Assembly: GCA_051294375.1 (NCBI GenBank)
Contig: CM119270.1
Coordinates: 9,239,530 to 9,303,529 of the forward strand
Length of the DNA stretch: 64,000 nucleotides
Reading direction: 5' to 3'
Source: Paraspadella gotoi
Lineage: Eukaryota > Chaetognatha
The position numbers and the translations under genes are program-made. Below are positions 1 to 19,100 of this stretch, in pieces. The notes below the pieces were generated by a model. The model was given only the letters and a program-made list of their open reading frames with translations, was not told the DNA's origin and made no database searches. Within the stretch, counting starts at the first letter, position 1. Each line of letters opens with the position of its first letter.

Positions 1-311
1 GGAACGAGTTTCGCCCTGTCGCCGCCGTCGTCGAGATTGGCGCTTGAAGCGGCGGAGACTGCCCGGCGCCGTCTCGATGTCGGCGCCACTTTCGACGCTC
101 AACGTTCGATCCAATTCGGCGTCGTTTTCTCGCCATTGATCCAGCGCGAGAGACGCTCGATGATAGGCTGTCCACGGATCGACGACGCCAACGTCTCCAA
201 TGACGCCGTCGCCAACGCCTTCGCCATCGACGTCACCACCGCCTTCTCCGCCGCCGACGAGGTCGCTCGATGTCACGTCTTCGTCATTTTCGCCGTCGAG
301 CGTCTCTGTCG
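1..311 (-). CDS. Partial exon of an unidentified gene running off the left edge
   Basis: On the minus strand an open frame runs from an acceptor (…ttgcctag at 312-318) to the window edge. It encodes an acidic, Gly/Asp-rich stretch, then a non-repetitive segment containing DPWTAYHRASLALDQW, and ends in a basic Arg/Gln-rich run. The non-repetitive part and the C-ending codons look like real coding sequence. The overlapping plus-strand frames (37-421) look like shadows. I do not recognise the family. No upstream exon could be fixed between 312 and 6,778. The acceptor sequence GTTGCCTAGCGAC also resembles an RFX X-box, so this could instead be promoter-proximal DNA. Confidence 0.35.
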
Positions 312-857
312 CTAGGCAACGAAAAAACACGAAGAAAAGGGGAAGAATGGAGATCGCGGAATGTAAATCGAAGATGCGCATTTGTTTGTGTTTTCTTTAT
401 TGGTCTTCTTTTCGAAAATAACACGCTTTTTAAAAAATTCTTTCAGTCTTCAGTCTTTTTATTATCGCTGAATGTCATCCATATTCGAACATTGTGCGAA
501 AAATCCTAATCGTAATCGAGAAAAAAGTTTGATTTTAAAATTTCACAATTTCGCATTTCAAAAATGATTGCATTCATTTAACAGTTATGTGCTTAACGGC
601 TTATTACCACACCCACAACCTTGAGACTCAAGTTTATCCACGTTTTTCTAACGTATCGAATTTTAACTAAAATTTTAGTTACTGATTATTTTTTTTTATT
701 CTCTCTCCATTTCATAACAATGTTTCTTTTCTTGTTTTTTTAAAATGCCGAAAAAAATGTGTTTATATCAGAGGCACAAAAGTTTAAAGAGAAGTGAATT
801 GAAAATCGCTGGTGGCTATCCCGTACGAGTGAGGATGGACTGGATTTCTCACTCTAT

Positions 858-861
<4 letters not shown>

Positions 862-946
<85 letters not shown>
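862..946. repeat. (CT)n microsatellite
   Basis: Uninterrupted CT dinucleotide tract of about 85 bp, followed by degenerate TTTC/TATC. The 108-aa frame across it is an artefact of the repeat. Confidence 0.97.
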
Positions 947-952
<6 letters not shown>

Positions 953-2529
953 CTATCTCTCTCTGTTGTTTTTTTCTCTCCTTTTTTAAAACGATTGTTT
1001 CTATCAGTATCATTTGTATTAATATTGAAATAGAAATATCTTTTACATATGACGATTTTTTTACAAAATGAGGACTTAATAAGTATTATTTTTTTATTAT
1101 TTCTTAATAAGTATTATTTTTTGTCTTAAAATATACTATACAAAAAAGTGTCCAAAAATGTTTGTGCTTTTATTGATTTTTTGTTTTTGTTCTGCAACTG
1201 GTTAAGACATTTTGCCGTAAAAAATGTTTATAAACAGTTAGTGTCAGACATGTTTTATGCCAAGACAATAAAAAACGTGGCATATAATGGCGAGTTGCGA
1301 ACGTAAAAATATTTTTGTAATTACGAAAGATATTGAATAAAAAACATTAATAAACCGTGAAATATTGTTCTTCTTTCGGCCGACGAATTTTAATGAAAGA
1401 CAATAATTCATCGTAAAATAGAGAAGCCAACGTAATGACGCAAAAACCCGCCTTTACCCGCTAAATTACGGCATTTTTTCGCAAAATATTTTGGTTTTGA
1501 AATTGAAAACACCGAGAAAGTGTCCATATTTTTGAATCTGATTAACTTGGAGAGTGTGTGAACCTTCTTTGGAAAGAGAAATCGGGAGAACCGCTCTGGG
1601 AGGAAGACTTTGGGGAGCGAGAGGAGAGAGGGAGAAAGGAGAAAGAGAGAGAGGAAGAAAGTTAGAGCGAGAGAAATTGGAAATAGTTTTATGGGGAAAG
1701 TGAGATAACATGCGATTAGAGACTATGAGCCAGTGAAGATAAAAGTTGAATAAACGTTTTTGATTTTAGCAAAATCCGAAATTCGGGGAAAATTCATTGA
1801 ATTGAAAAGATAAAATTGTAACGTTATTATTGCAAATTTTTCGAACTTTAAATTAATTTTATGCTTAAAAAAACAGACGATACAAATGTGGAGAATGTTG
1901 AGGAAAAATACAGTCCCAATCATCAACTAAACGGGGAATCAGTGACTAAGAATACGAATGTGGGGCGAAGGGATGGTTTTTTCATAGTAAAGCGATGAAA
2001 AGGAAGTCACTATGGGCGAGTGTGCATGAGTCGATAAAGATCGAAACCAAACCGCGGGAAGTTGATCTTGGAAGGCGAACAGAAAAAAAAAAAGAATCCA
2101 GAAGAGCGATTAGAAAGGATAGGGAAGATGGGGACGAGCTGGGCCGATCTATGGGCGCAAGCCGGAGTAGAATATCCTTTTTCATTGTGATGCGGACAAA
2201 AATCGTACTACGGAATTGATATTTGAGTTAAATGATTTTATTTGAAATCGAGAATCCTTTCTGAGAATAAGAGAGGAATCACTTAGAAAAGAAAGAAGAA
2301 AATTCCGCTTCAAATCATTATTGAAGTTTATAGAAAAAGGCTTTAAAAAATGAGAAAAGTAATAGAGATTTTCACGGTGAAAGTCTTAATTGAAAAGGAA
2401 TTTGTTGTTGTCGAACTAAATAAAAATAAACTGAAATACATTTGAAAATTTCTTTTTTAATTATATTACAGAGGAAGTACTTTTGAAAACTCTTATCGTT
2501 AAAAATGTGTGACATAATTACTGTCTCTT

Positions 2530-2533
<4 letters not shown>

Positions 2534-2619
<86 letters not shown>
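2534..2619. repeat. (CT)n microsatellite
   Basis: Uninterrupted CT tract of about 86 bp in gene-poor DNA. Confidence 0.97.
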
Positions 2620-2621
<2 letters not shown>

Positions 2622-4365
2622 TCCTTTCGTTTTCTCCTTCAAAAGCCATTACTCTAAAGCGATAGCATCAATAGGACTTTAAGCTTTTAAAAATAATAAC
2701 AATTTAAAACAAGTAAAAATAAATCCACATATTTATATACATTAGAAGACTTCGCTATGTCTAATGATCGGTCCTTTAGTGATACTGGCCTTGCCGCCTT
2801 TAATTTTTTCATTCACGTGGAAAAGACATTTTGATTTAAGTGAATGACACAGATTTTCTAGAACCTTCCAGTGATAATGAGATGTTATTGAACTGGTGTA
2901 CTCTGGGCCCGCCGGCTTCGAAAATGCGGAGGACCACGACGACGCCGCCGACGACGACCACTGCGACGACGACAACAACAACGACAGTAACCAAAACAAC
3001 GAATCGCCGATCCAATCCTTTTTTTTTTAGATCAGGAAAAAAAAGTTTCTTTTTTGACGAATGGATCGAATTGTTCATAATTTACCCTTTTTTTCATACA
3101 GACGAAGCACAAAAGAGAAAGTTAGCTACCTTGTTGTTTAATTAAATGAAAATCCTTTGATAACACATCGCAGATACTTAATATTAATTAAATAAAATGT
3201 TCGGCAGCTATTGATGAGCAAAAAAGAGTGAACATCGGGTGGTCTTTAAAGAAATATTTTTCTTTATTAGAGAAGTCCTCTTGAGTAGTTTAAATGAGAT
3301 CATCATTTAAGTTCAATTGAAAGCGGAGAAAGATTATTTATATAGAAGTTGTTAAAAATCTTTACTAATACAATGATTTTTCCCTGTTTACTGATTTATT
3401 TCCCGGTGCTTATGTATTATTTCGATCATAAGCGAAATCGTGAAGTAATTTTCTTTTTAAGTGAAAGAAAACCAAACCATGTGACTCTTCGCAATCTTCG
3501 CGTTGGTAAGACGGCGACGACGATGACGACGACGACAACGACGATGACGAAAGGGCGATGAATCTTTCTGCGTCGTAAACCTGTTGAGCATGACGAAGAT
3601 GATGGCGACGCCGATGACAAATATGACGGTTTTTATGATGCAGATGATGGGAAAAGAAGACGAAGACTTTAGCGATGACAGCGACAATGATAACGATGAC
3701 GATAATAATTATCTTGTTAATGATGTTGAGGAGAGCGAGCTACTACTACGAAGACCAAAATCACTATTATCTTTTTAGCATCGGGGAAGACCAAGACGAA
3801 AGCTTCTATGATTTTGCCTGACTTGCTTACGGAATGACAATGACAGAAAATATGATGATAAGATGATGTTTTGACATCAAAAAAACCGATGAAGAGATGA
3901 TATATAAACGCTAGTGTTTTTTTATCATGTTTTCGTGTAAGACACTTTTATTTTTTTTAAATGAAAAGCAAGTTAAAATCTTCTAGTTGACAAGCGACGC
4001 AGAACGAGTAAAGTTTTTTTGGCTTTGGTTTAAAAAAAAATCTTGATTTCTGAGTTTGTGAAATCACATCCCTAAAAATATTGATGTTTGAAAAAAAATG
4101 TAAAAAATCCGTGTCTGCAGTCAAAAGCCGACTCGCATTATATTAAAAAAGTTTAATAAAAAGGGAAAAAAAAAGGATCCCCGTATGCAGCGCATTTTCT
4201 TCCCCCCCCCCCGACTCCGGTCGATTCCCTTTCTCATTCGGATTCCTGCGAATTTATGGACTCGCGAAGGTAATTGAGCCGAAATCTCGAAAAAGACTCG
4301 TATCGACGGACGAAAAGCATTAATTCAAATTTTGTGTCTGGCCATTGAATATTGGTTAGCGGAAA

Positions 4366-4868
4366 AGGGGAAAACGGAAAGGGCAAAGGGGAAAAGGGGA
4401 AAGGGGAAAGGGAAGGAAGGGAAAGGGGAAAGGGGAAAGGGGAGGAAAAATGGAAACGGCAAAAGGGAAAAGGGCAAAAGGGAAAAGGGGAAAAGGGTAA
4501 AGGGAAAAGAGAAAAAGGGGAAAAGGGCAAAGAGGAAAAGGGAAAGGGAAAAGGGGAAAAGTGGAAAAGGGGAAAAGGGGAAAATCGAAAAGGGGAAAGA
4601 GGAAAGGGAGAATGGGGAAAGGCAAAAGGGGAAAAGGGGAAAAGGGAAAGGCAAAGTGGGAAAGGTGAAAAGGGCAAAGGGCAAAGGGGAAAAGGGAAAG
4701 GGAAAATCGAAAAGGGGAAATGGGGAAAGAGGAAAAGAGGAAAAGGGGAAAAGGGAAAAGGGGAAAATGGGAAAGGGGAAAAGGGCAAAGGGGAAAAAGG
4801 GAAAGGGGAAAATCGAAAAGTGGAAAGGGGAAAGGGGGAAAGAGGAAAAGGGGAAAAGGGGAAGGGAG
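4366..4868. repeat. Purine-only minisatellite, GGGGAAAA-type
   Basis: About 500 bp of almost pure purine on the plus strand, built from short irregular units such as aaaggggaaaaggg with occasional c or t. All reading frames stay open because the units lack stop codons, giving Lys/Gly/Arg-rich (+) and Phe/Pro/Leu-rich (-) frames that are not genes. The runs of four G could support quadruplex or triplex structure. Confidence 0.95.
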
Positions 4869-6599
4869 AAGAGGGATCGATGAGTATTTAAAGGATGACG
4901 ATGATGAAGATGACTGCTGGCAGACTTCGAGTTTTATAAAAATATAATTCTCAAAACTTGCTGGGCCGCCTTCATCTCATGTTACGAACATCTCATTTTA
5001 CAATCAAAAACTTTTTTTTCTCTTGATATTCAATTAAATGATCAGGTGTCGTATCGTGGGAAAAAATAGTTTTTGAGAAAAATATTTCATTTGGATAAAA
5101 AAGAAAATGAAAATGGATTGATAACCGTAACTGAGACTGGTTGTACTTATTCAAGTACGGCTATGAAATTGGTAAAACCTGCATAAAATTTCCGCGTCTT
5201 TTAGCTCAAAAAATATGACAATAAAAAATAAAAGGACAATCGCCAATAAAAGGAAAGAAAGGACTTGAATCATCCCCGCCAACTTTTACTCTCTTTGAAC
5301 GACTTTAACTTCGGGATAAATTAAACCTAAGCCGTTTATATAGGTTAACTAGTTTTAACATCAAATATATACATATGACATCAGTATTCACCACTGATCT
5401 GCTGTGATTCAATGGGTTTAAATCTGAGTCTAACTTAGGTACAAATCAATCATTACTCTGTTATTAAAAGTAAAAGAACAACGCCGTTCTATGAGAGATT
5501 TCCTCGTGTTACAAGTAATAAATTAATTTTGAAAGAAAAAAAAAACTTTTTTCAGATACAAGTCAAGAACACTGGAGAGTTAGCATCTTTTTTTTGTAAT
5601 CTAAGATGAGTAACGATCCATGCAAAAATTATGTCAACGTATAGAAGGCAGGAAATAATTAATAAATGATAACTATGCGAGCAAGCTTTAAGGTTACATC
5701 GTCGAAAAGTGAGGTCACCCCTCAGTCATAGTGTAAAAAAACTAATAGAGAAACTAAATCATGATTAAATAAGATAAACCACTCTTTACCAACTGTCATT
5801 CGGCGTAAGAAAGTGGAAATATACGAAGAGTAACAAATTAGGTTACATTTAGAGTCCAATTATAACGCTTGTGTTACGCTTTTGTGATTAAGGACGAGAA
5901 AAAGGAAAAGCTCAATATTGAACGATATCGTGATACAACTACAATTTTGAACTTGTATCAAAGTTAAAACAAACAATTTTAAATGACGAAATATAAACAA
6001 GAAAATCAGAATCAATCAACTCTAACAAAAAAATACTTTTGACACTTACGAAAACATTAAGCGACAAGCACGAACAAGAATCAGTAATTTTGTTTCAAAT
6101 ATGTTCCAAGTTTATAAATATTAAATTAATATATATATTCTCTCTTGACGTGTCACTTTCCCATAATGGGCAACATGGGGGTGGATCTGGCTGTTGATGA
6201 GTTGTGATCTTTGTTGGGCGATCGAGGCGAAGACCTGATAAAAGATTTGTCCTTTTGTTAAACTAAAAATCATTTTATGGTTTGACGTGAGTTTAAGCAG
6301 AATTAAAAAGTGACATTTATAAGTAAAATTTTAAGTTAATTTACTATTTTTACTGCTTTGAAATTGGTATAACAAATATAATATTTTTGGGCAAGATTGA
6401 TTAGTGATTAAACTTAATTTTGCGAAATAATATACAAAATTTTGCAAAATTATCAAGTGAATTAACAAGTTTTGAAACATATTTCTTAAACATTAGTAAT
6501 TTGGCTTTGTTATCATCTCATTAATTGTGGGTCGTGAAAAATGTGTGACCATAACGAGTTAAACTAAGACAATCATGTTTTTGCACGATTGACATTTTC

Positions 6600-6605
6600 T
6601 TTATT
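6600..6605 (-). terminator. Candidate polyA signal of TTLL11
   Basis: AATAAA on the minus strand, about 175 nt beyond the TTLL11 stop codon. A plausible position, but AATAAA is common in such AT-rich DNA. Confidence 0.4.
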
Positions 6606-6778
6606 ATGATTATGTTTATGATTATAAATAGATAAAATGTAAAAAGGCAATCGTTACGAAAATACCTTCAGACTTTTACTGAATCGCTAGTGATTCACAC
6701 AACGGAGAGAAAAAGAAGTAGAAAGCTATTTTTATACTTTGTCGATTTTCCAATTTTAATCAATAATTCGCTGAATCA

Positions 6779-13390
<6,612 letters not shown>

Positions 13391-13725
13391 GGCGCCACCG
13401 ATGCCATTCGTTTCGATTTCCTTCTTTTTTTATTTTCGTCTTTTTTTTTTCGTTTTCGTCGGAAGGAGGAAGCGAAGCTATTTTAGTTTGTTTGTCAGTA
13501 GACGTATATTTATTCTCTTTTCTTATTCTCTTCTCTACGGTCGAGATGGCGCTGTTCGGCGAAGCGGCGCCTTCGAACCTTCTTCGTTACGACTCCATTT
13601 GAAAAAAGATTCAGTTGGAGGGTGAAGATTCAAAAGGATTTCGTTAATTTAAAAGTTCTGAAAGTAAGTTCGAAGAAAAAAGTTTGAAATGGTAACTTTT
13701 CACTGCACCTTTATTCATTTTGGTC

Positions 13726-13727
<2 letters not shown>

Positions 13728-13797
<70 letters not shown>

Positions 13798-13800
13798 TTT
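13728..13800. repeat. (TTTC)n microsatellite
   Basis: Tetranucleotide tract of about 18 units just upstream of the TTLL11 first coding exon. Confidence 0.96.
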
Positions 13801-13962
13801 TTTCTGTTTTACTTATCTACCTTTTTTTTCAATCTTCCATCATTTTCTTTCCCAGGCGGCCATCTTCCTTTTTATCTTTCTCTTTCTGTCCAGAAAACTC
13901 GCTCGACCCCAGAGCCGGAAGCAGCTTCCAAAAAAATGAATGTCACACTTTCTCCCCCCCTA

Positions 13963-13964
<2 letters not shown>

Positions 13965-14018
<54 letters not shown>
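13965..14018. repeat. (CT)n microsatellite
   Basis: CT tract upstream of TTLL11; the frames across it are artefacts. Confidence 0.96.
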
Positions 14019-14020
<2 letters not shown>

Positions 14021-15719
14021 TTCAGAAAAGTCTAAAATTAAGAGGGTGGGTGAGAGACAGAGAGCGTGTAGGAAAGAAAGAGTATGAATGATATGAAATA
14101 ATGATAATGAGGATGAAGATGATGATAATGATGATGAAGACGATGATGATGCAAATTAAGCGGGATATTACCTTTGGTTTTAAGGTTGGTGATTCGGCCG
14201 GGTGAACGAACTTTGCTCTAAATGACAAAAATAGAAACTTTAAATTGAAGACGAAAGCAATAGAAAATAAAAAATACCAAAGAGTGAAAGACAAGCCGGT
14301 AAGAAAAACTCAGGGAAAAAAATTTCAGAAAAAAAAAGAAGAAAAATTATCAGTCTCAGATGTAATACGAGTCAGTAAGACCTCAAATTCTGCTCCATTT
14401 GCTTTTTTTTTCTCTTTTTATTTTTTTGTCTCCCTCTTCAGCGCTCTTAGTGCAACCATTAACCGTATTATTTTCAGACTTGCGTCGAAGCGACGATAAT
14501 GAAATTGGTTTAGAAAATTCACGCCTCGTGATAATAAATTATCTGTTATGAAACATCACCACATTGTGTAATCTTTTGAAAATTCAGACTCGTGCAAGAG
14601 ACAGGCAGACCTCCATGGGGGGGGGGGAAAGAAAAAAAGCTTCTTTTAACTTCTCACCGCTTTTATAAATATTTAATTACGGTTGGTCGTTATTTTCGAA
14701 TTTATCGCCCGTAGAAAATATGTCCATGTCTTCGGGAATGTTCTCGGTGATTAAGTGCAGCGTTGTTTCTATATTTAGATTTTTTTTAAAAGGAAAGTCA
14801 GTTCCGTTGCACTCGGCAGAGCAGGGTTTATGCCGCTGTCGCTGCCGCCTTCGCCTCAGCGGTTGTCTTCGGACCCATCAACTTCGCCGTCGAGAAATTA
14901 TGACGATTCAGAAAATAACTAAAGCGTAAATGAAGTAAAAATAAAAGTATAAAACATGGAATAGGTAAGTTTTCTTTCTTTTTTTTCTCCAGTAATATCT
15001 TGAAAAAGGAATAGTTTAAAAGCAACAAATTACTCATGGATGCGCGCTCGTTAAATGGCAGGCAGAATGGAAAAACAGTTTGGTCATATTTTATAAAAGT
15101 GAAACAATTTATCGTGAAAAGAGAATCGCAAAGGGAAAAAAAGCAATAAACGCTGATGGAAAAAGTCAATCTGTCAAATGGATGAGATGTTCCGGAATTG
15201 CAACTTAACAGAAATAACCTGATGTTGAATGGCTGTCAGTTTGAACAGTCGTACAGGAATATGAAAATTAGGAGATGGCAAATCTCTTAACTTATAAGGC
15301 AGCAATAACAACAACATTTCCTTCGGTCTCAGCTCGAATTACGTTCGTTTAACCAAATATGGCAGCTGATTTTCGAGCAAGAAATTGAGCTTTCATACAT
15401 TTTCATATTGCAGTAAATACCTTTTTAATTTTAAACCTTAATCTGAAAGCAGCCGCAGATTTTTTTTTTATCTTTACAATCTCCTTCAGCGTCAATTTTA
15501 AATGTCTATGTATAATACCATAAAACAGACAAATCGCACAGGGATATATGTAGAAAAATAACTTTTCATAGCACGAAAAATTAAATTTAAAGCTATTCAA
15601 CTCGGATCATTTGTTTTATGATCCAAATACTTAAATGTTTATTCCTGATTATTCTTTTTAAAATTAGGAATAATCATGCATAATAAAAAAAGTGGTTAAA
15701 CGCAGGCATAATTTAATCA

Positions 15720-15739
15720 GGGTGGGGGCCGGGAGGGGG
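15720..15739 (+). other. G-quadruplex-type motif
   Basis: Four G-runs of 3, 5, 3 and 5 separated by loops of 1, 2 and 1 nt on the plus strand, in otherwise AT-rich DNA. It lies about 375 nt beyond the SPATA6 stop codon. Confidence 0.7.
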
Positions 15740-15934
15740 TAAACCATGGGAATCGACCTTTAAAATCGGAAGTAATAAAATGAAGCTTGAGTAAAAGAAA
15801 ACCTTTTGATTGTCGGAAATCAGAAAAGGACGTCATCATCGAAATTAGGTTAAGTATTGCAAAGGTTTTCGTCCATTTAATTAAATTTCATGATGAATAT
15901 TATTAGAATGAATTGGAGAACAGGTTCCGCTTAA

Positions 15935-15940
15935 TTTATT
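15935..15940 (-). terminator. Candidate polyA signal of SPATA6
   Basis: AATAAA on the minus strand about 175 nt after the SPATA6 stop. Confidence 0.4.
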
Positions 15941-16114
15941 AACCGACGTGACAAAAAAAAAAGATTTTTAATGAAAATAGCAAGAAAATATTTTTAACTA
16001 TTTGAAATATTAATTGTAACGTCTCCCTTTGTATTTAAAGAAAGATTGAGAAAATTTAAGTCCTTAAAAAGTATTTGTTCCTTCGACATCTTTGACGGTC
16101 GCGAACGTCAAAGT

Positions 16115-19100
16115 TCAAACGGTATCGGCGATGGAGACGCCCTTGGAGAACGTGCGGCTCAAGTTGTTCGCCGAGTTTCGTCCACATCCTTCGGCCAGAG
16201 CAGAGTCGCTCTGGGTCTTTTCCAAAACCGACTTCACCTTCTTGTGAATCCGTTGGGCCTGAGAATTTAAGAAAAAGAAAGAAATAAGAATGACGAAATG
16301 TGGAGGAGCATGGAAGGAAAGCAAAACAAAACTCAAAAGTAAATAAAAAAGTTTCACAATCATACCTTTGATTTTCCTCCCTGAGACTCCGGCGCAAATC
16401 TTTCGACCAAAGATTTTCTAAAAGTAAAATCGAGTTGCGGAATGTGACACTTGGACGCCTCCACGCCGCCGCCGCCGCCGCCGCAGCCGCCCCCGCTGCA
16501 GCCGCCATCCTCGCTACCACAATCTGATCTGGCGGATCGTTGGACGAAATTGACGAAGGAATCGTCTTGCTGCGGTTGTGATGGTGGATTTTGCTGTTGT
16601 TCTTGCTGTTGATGTTGTGACGGAGGACGAGACAACTCGGCTTCTTTCTCGGCTGAGACAAAGACATTTTTAAAACAGTGAGCAAAAAAAGGCGTTCACG
16701 GTCAATAATCTTATTAGTAACTTGAAAAGTTGATTATTTCCAAGATTATCTTTGATTGTGAATAGAGAAAATTTTAATAATTTACTGTCATTCCATTTTT
16801 GTTATAATAGCTTTTCAACAACCGACCTGATTTTCAGTCAAATCCTTTCGAATGTAGATAGAAATCCTTAAAAGTTATTATTTGAATTTACAGTTAAAAG
16901 TTATACTAAAAAAACAAATATTAATTATTATCTTTCTTTGTTATTTTTTATATCGGTGATCGACCCTAACCGCTTACCTTCCCCTTCTCCAAAGACTGGG
17001 CTGCTTGTCCTCGGATAAACTTCGTCGTCGTCGTCGATTCTTGAATCGTGGAAAAGTTGCCTCGCGGTTCTCTCACCAGAGGCGCTCACCGTCATGTTTG
17101 GCGGCGTCGTGTATCTGTGAAACAAATGAACAATAAAATATGATAAAAACTGACGGGTTTCTTTAATGAGTAATCTAAGTAAAGCAATGAATTAGAATAT
17201 TATAATTTTGCTTTGTCCTTCAATATTCAATATCATTCCGACAATATTATTTTTATGGCACAGGGAAATCATATTTTTAGTTTTTTTCGATCCGTGTGCG
17301 TTTACAGACAGTTCAAACAATGACAGCTACTGCAGTCACTGACAACGAAAGCCAATGACAGAAAGCGACAGGCGATGACAAGAACGAAGGAGAAAAGCAC
17401 GATAGAAAAAAAAATCCGATTTCCAAGTAAATCGCTTCGACGGACGGAAACCCATTTTTAAGCGTCGCCTGCTTGTTTTCCTATTTTTCTTCTCTTTTCA
17501 CTTCTCTTTTTTTCACTTCCCTTTTTTACTTTCCTATTTTTCTTCTCTTTCACTTCTCTTTTTTCACTTCCCTTTTTTTACTTTCCTATTTTTCTTTCTT
17601 TTCACTTCTCTTTTTTCACTTCCCTTTTTTTACTTCCTATTTTTCTTCTCTTTTCACTTCTCTTTTTCACTTCCCTTTTTTACTTTCCTATTTTTTCTTC
17701 TCTCTTCACTTCTCTTTTTTCACTTCCCTTATTTTCACTTTTCTATTTTTTCTTCTCTCCTCACTTCTCTTTTATTACTTCCTCTTTTTCACTTTTCTAT
17801 TTTCTTCTCTTTTTCACTTCTCTTTTTTTCACTTCCTTATTTCACTTTTCTATTTTCTTCTCTTTTCACTTCTCTTTTTTCACTTCCCTTTTTTACTTTC
17901 CTATTTTTCTTCTCTTTTCACTTCTCTTTTTTTTCACTTCTTCCTTTTACTTTCCTATTTTTTCTTCTCTTTTCACTTCTCTTTTTTCACTCTTTTTTAC
18001 TTTCCTATTTTTTCTTCTCTTTTCACTTTCTCTTTTTCACTTCCCTTTTTTTACTTTCCTATTTTTTCTTCTCTCTTCACTTCTCTTTTTTCACTTCCCT
18101 TATTTCACTTTTCTATTTTCTTTCTCTCTTCACTTCTCTTTTTATTACTTCCCTTTTTTCACTTTTCTATTTTTTCTTCTCTTTTCACTTCTCTTTTTTC
18201 ACTTCCCTTATTTCATATTCTATTTTTCTTCTCTCTTCACTTCTCTTTTTTCACTTCCCTTTTTTTACTTTCCTATTTTTTCTCTCTCTTCACTTCTCTT
18301 TTTTTTCACTTCCCTTATTTCACTTTTCTATTTTTCTTCTCTCTTCACTTCTCTTTTTTTCACTTCACTTTTTCACTTTTCTATTTTTTCTTCTCTTTTC
18401 ACTTCTCTTTTTTCACTTCCTTTTTTTACTTTCCTATTTTTTCTTCTCTTTTCACTTCTCTTTTTTCACTTACCTTTTTTTACTTTCCTATTTTTTTCTT
18501 CTCTCTTCACTTCTCTTTTCACTTCCCTTTTTTCACTTTTCTATTTTTTCTTCTCTTTTCACTTCTCTTTTTTTCACTTCCCTTATTTCACTTTTCTATT
18601 TTTTCTTCTCTTTTCACTTCTTTTTTTCACTTCCTTTTTTACTTTCCTATTTTTCTTCTCTCTTCACTTCTCTTTTTTTCACTTCCCTTATTTCACTTTT
18701 CTATATTTTCTTCTCTCTTCACTTCTCTTTTTTCACTTCACTTTTTTCACTTTTCTATTTTTTTCTTCTCTCTTCACTTCTCTTTCTTTTTTTTACTTCC
18801 CTTATTTCACTTTTCTATTTTTTCTTCTCTCTTCACTTCTCTTTTTTTCACTTCCCTTTTCACTTTCTATTTTTTCTTCTCTCTTCACTTCTCTTTTTTT
18901 CACTTCCCTTTTTTTACTTTCTATTTTTTCTCTCTTTCACTTCTCTTTTTTTCACTTCCCTTTTTTACTTTCCTATTTTTTCTCTCTTTTTCACTTCTCT
19001 TTTTTTTCACTTCCTTTTTTACTTTCTATTTTTTCTTCTCTCTTCACTTCTCTTTTTTTCACTTCCCTTATTTCACTTTTCTATTTTTTCTTCTCTCTTC

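Larger units (their letters stand above)
312..6778. other. Gene-poor stretch, simple repeats only
   Basis: AT-rich DNA with no exon I can support. It contains two long CT tracts, a GGGGAAAA-type minisatellite, and imperfect GAC/GAT-rich patches near 2,925-3,000 and 3,510-3,780. These patches give short acidic or Thr-rich frames on the plus strand and Val-rich frames on the minus strand. It may be intron of the gene at the left edge plus the 3' flank of TTLL11. Confidence 0.5.
14100..16114. other. Intergenic interval between SPATA6 (3' end) and TTLL11 (5' end)
   Basis: No exon found. It holds a short GAT/GATGAA-rich patch near 14,100-14,150 and a G-rich motif at 15,720-15,739. The TTLL11 promoter should lie at its left side, but I see no clear core element. 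Confidence 0.5.

Noticed and set aside
3584-3778. Met/Asp-rich plus-strand frame
   Set aside because: Drift of a GAT/GAC repeat patch; no splice context or conserved segment.
4234-4947. Overlapping open frames of 75-184 codons on both strands
   Set aside because: All derive from the GGGGAAAA minisatellite; no non-repetitive coding content.
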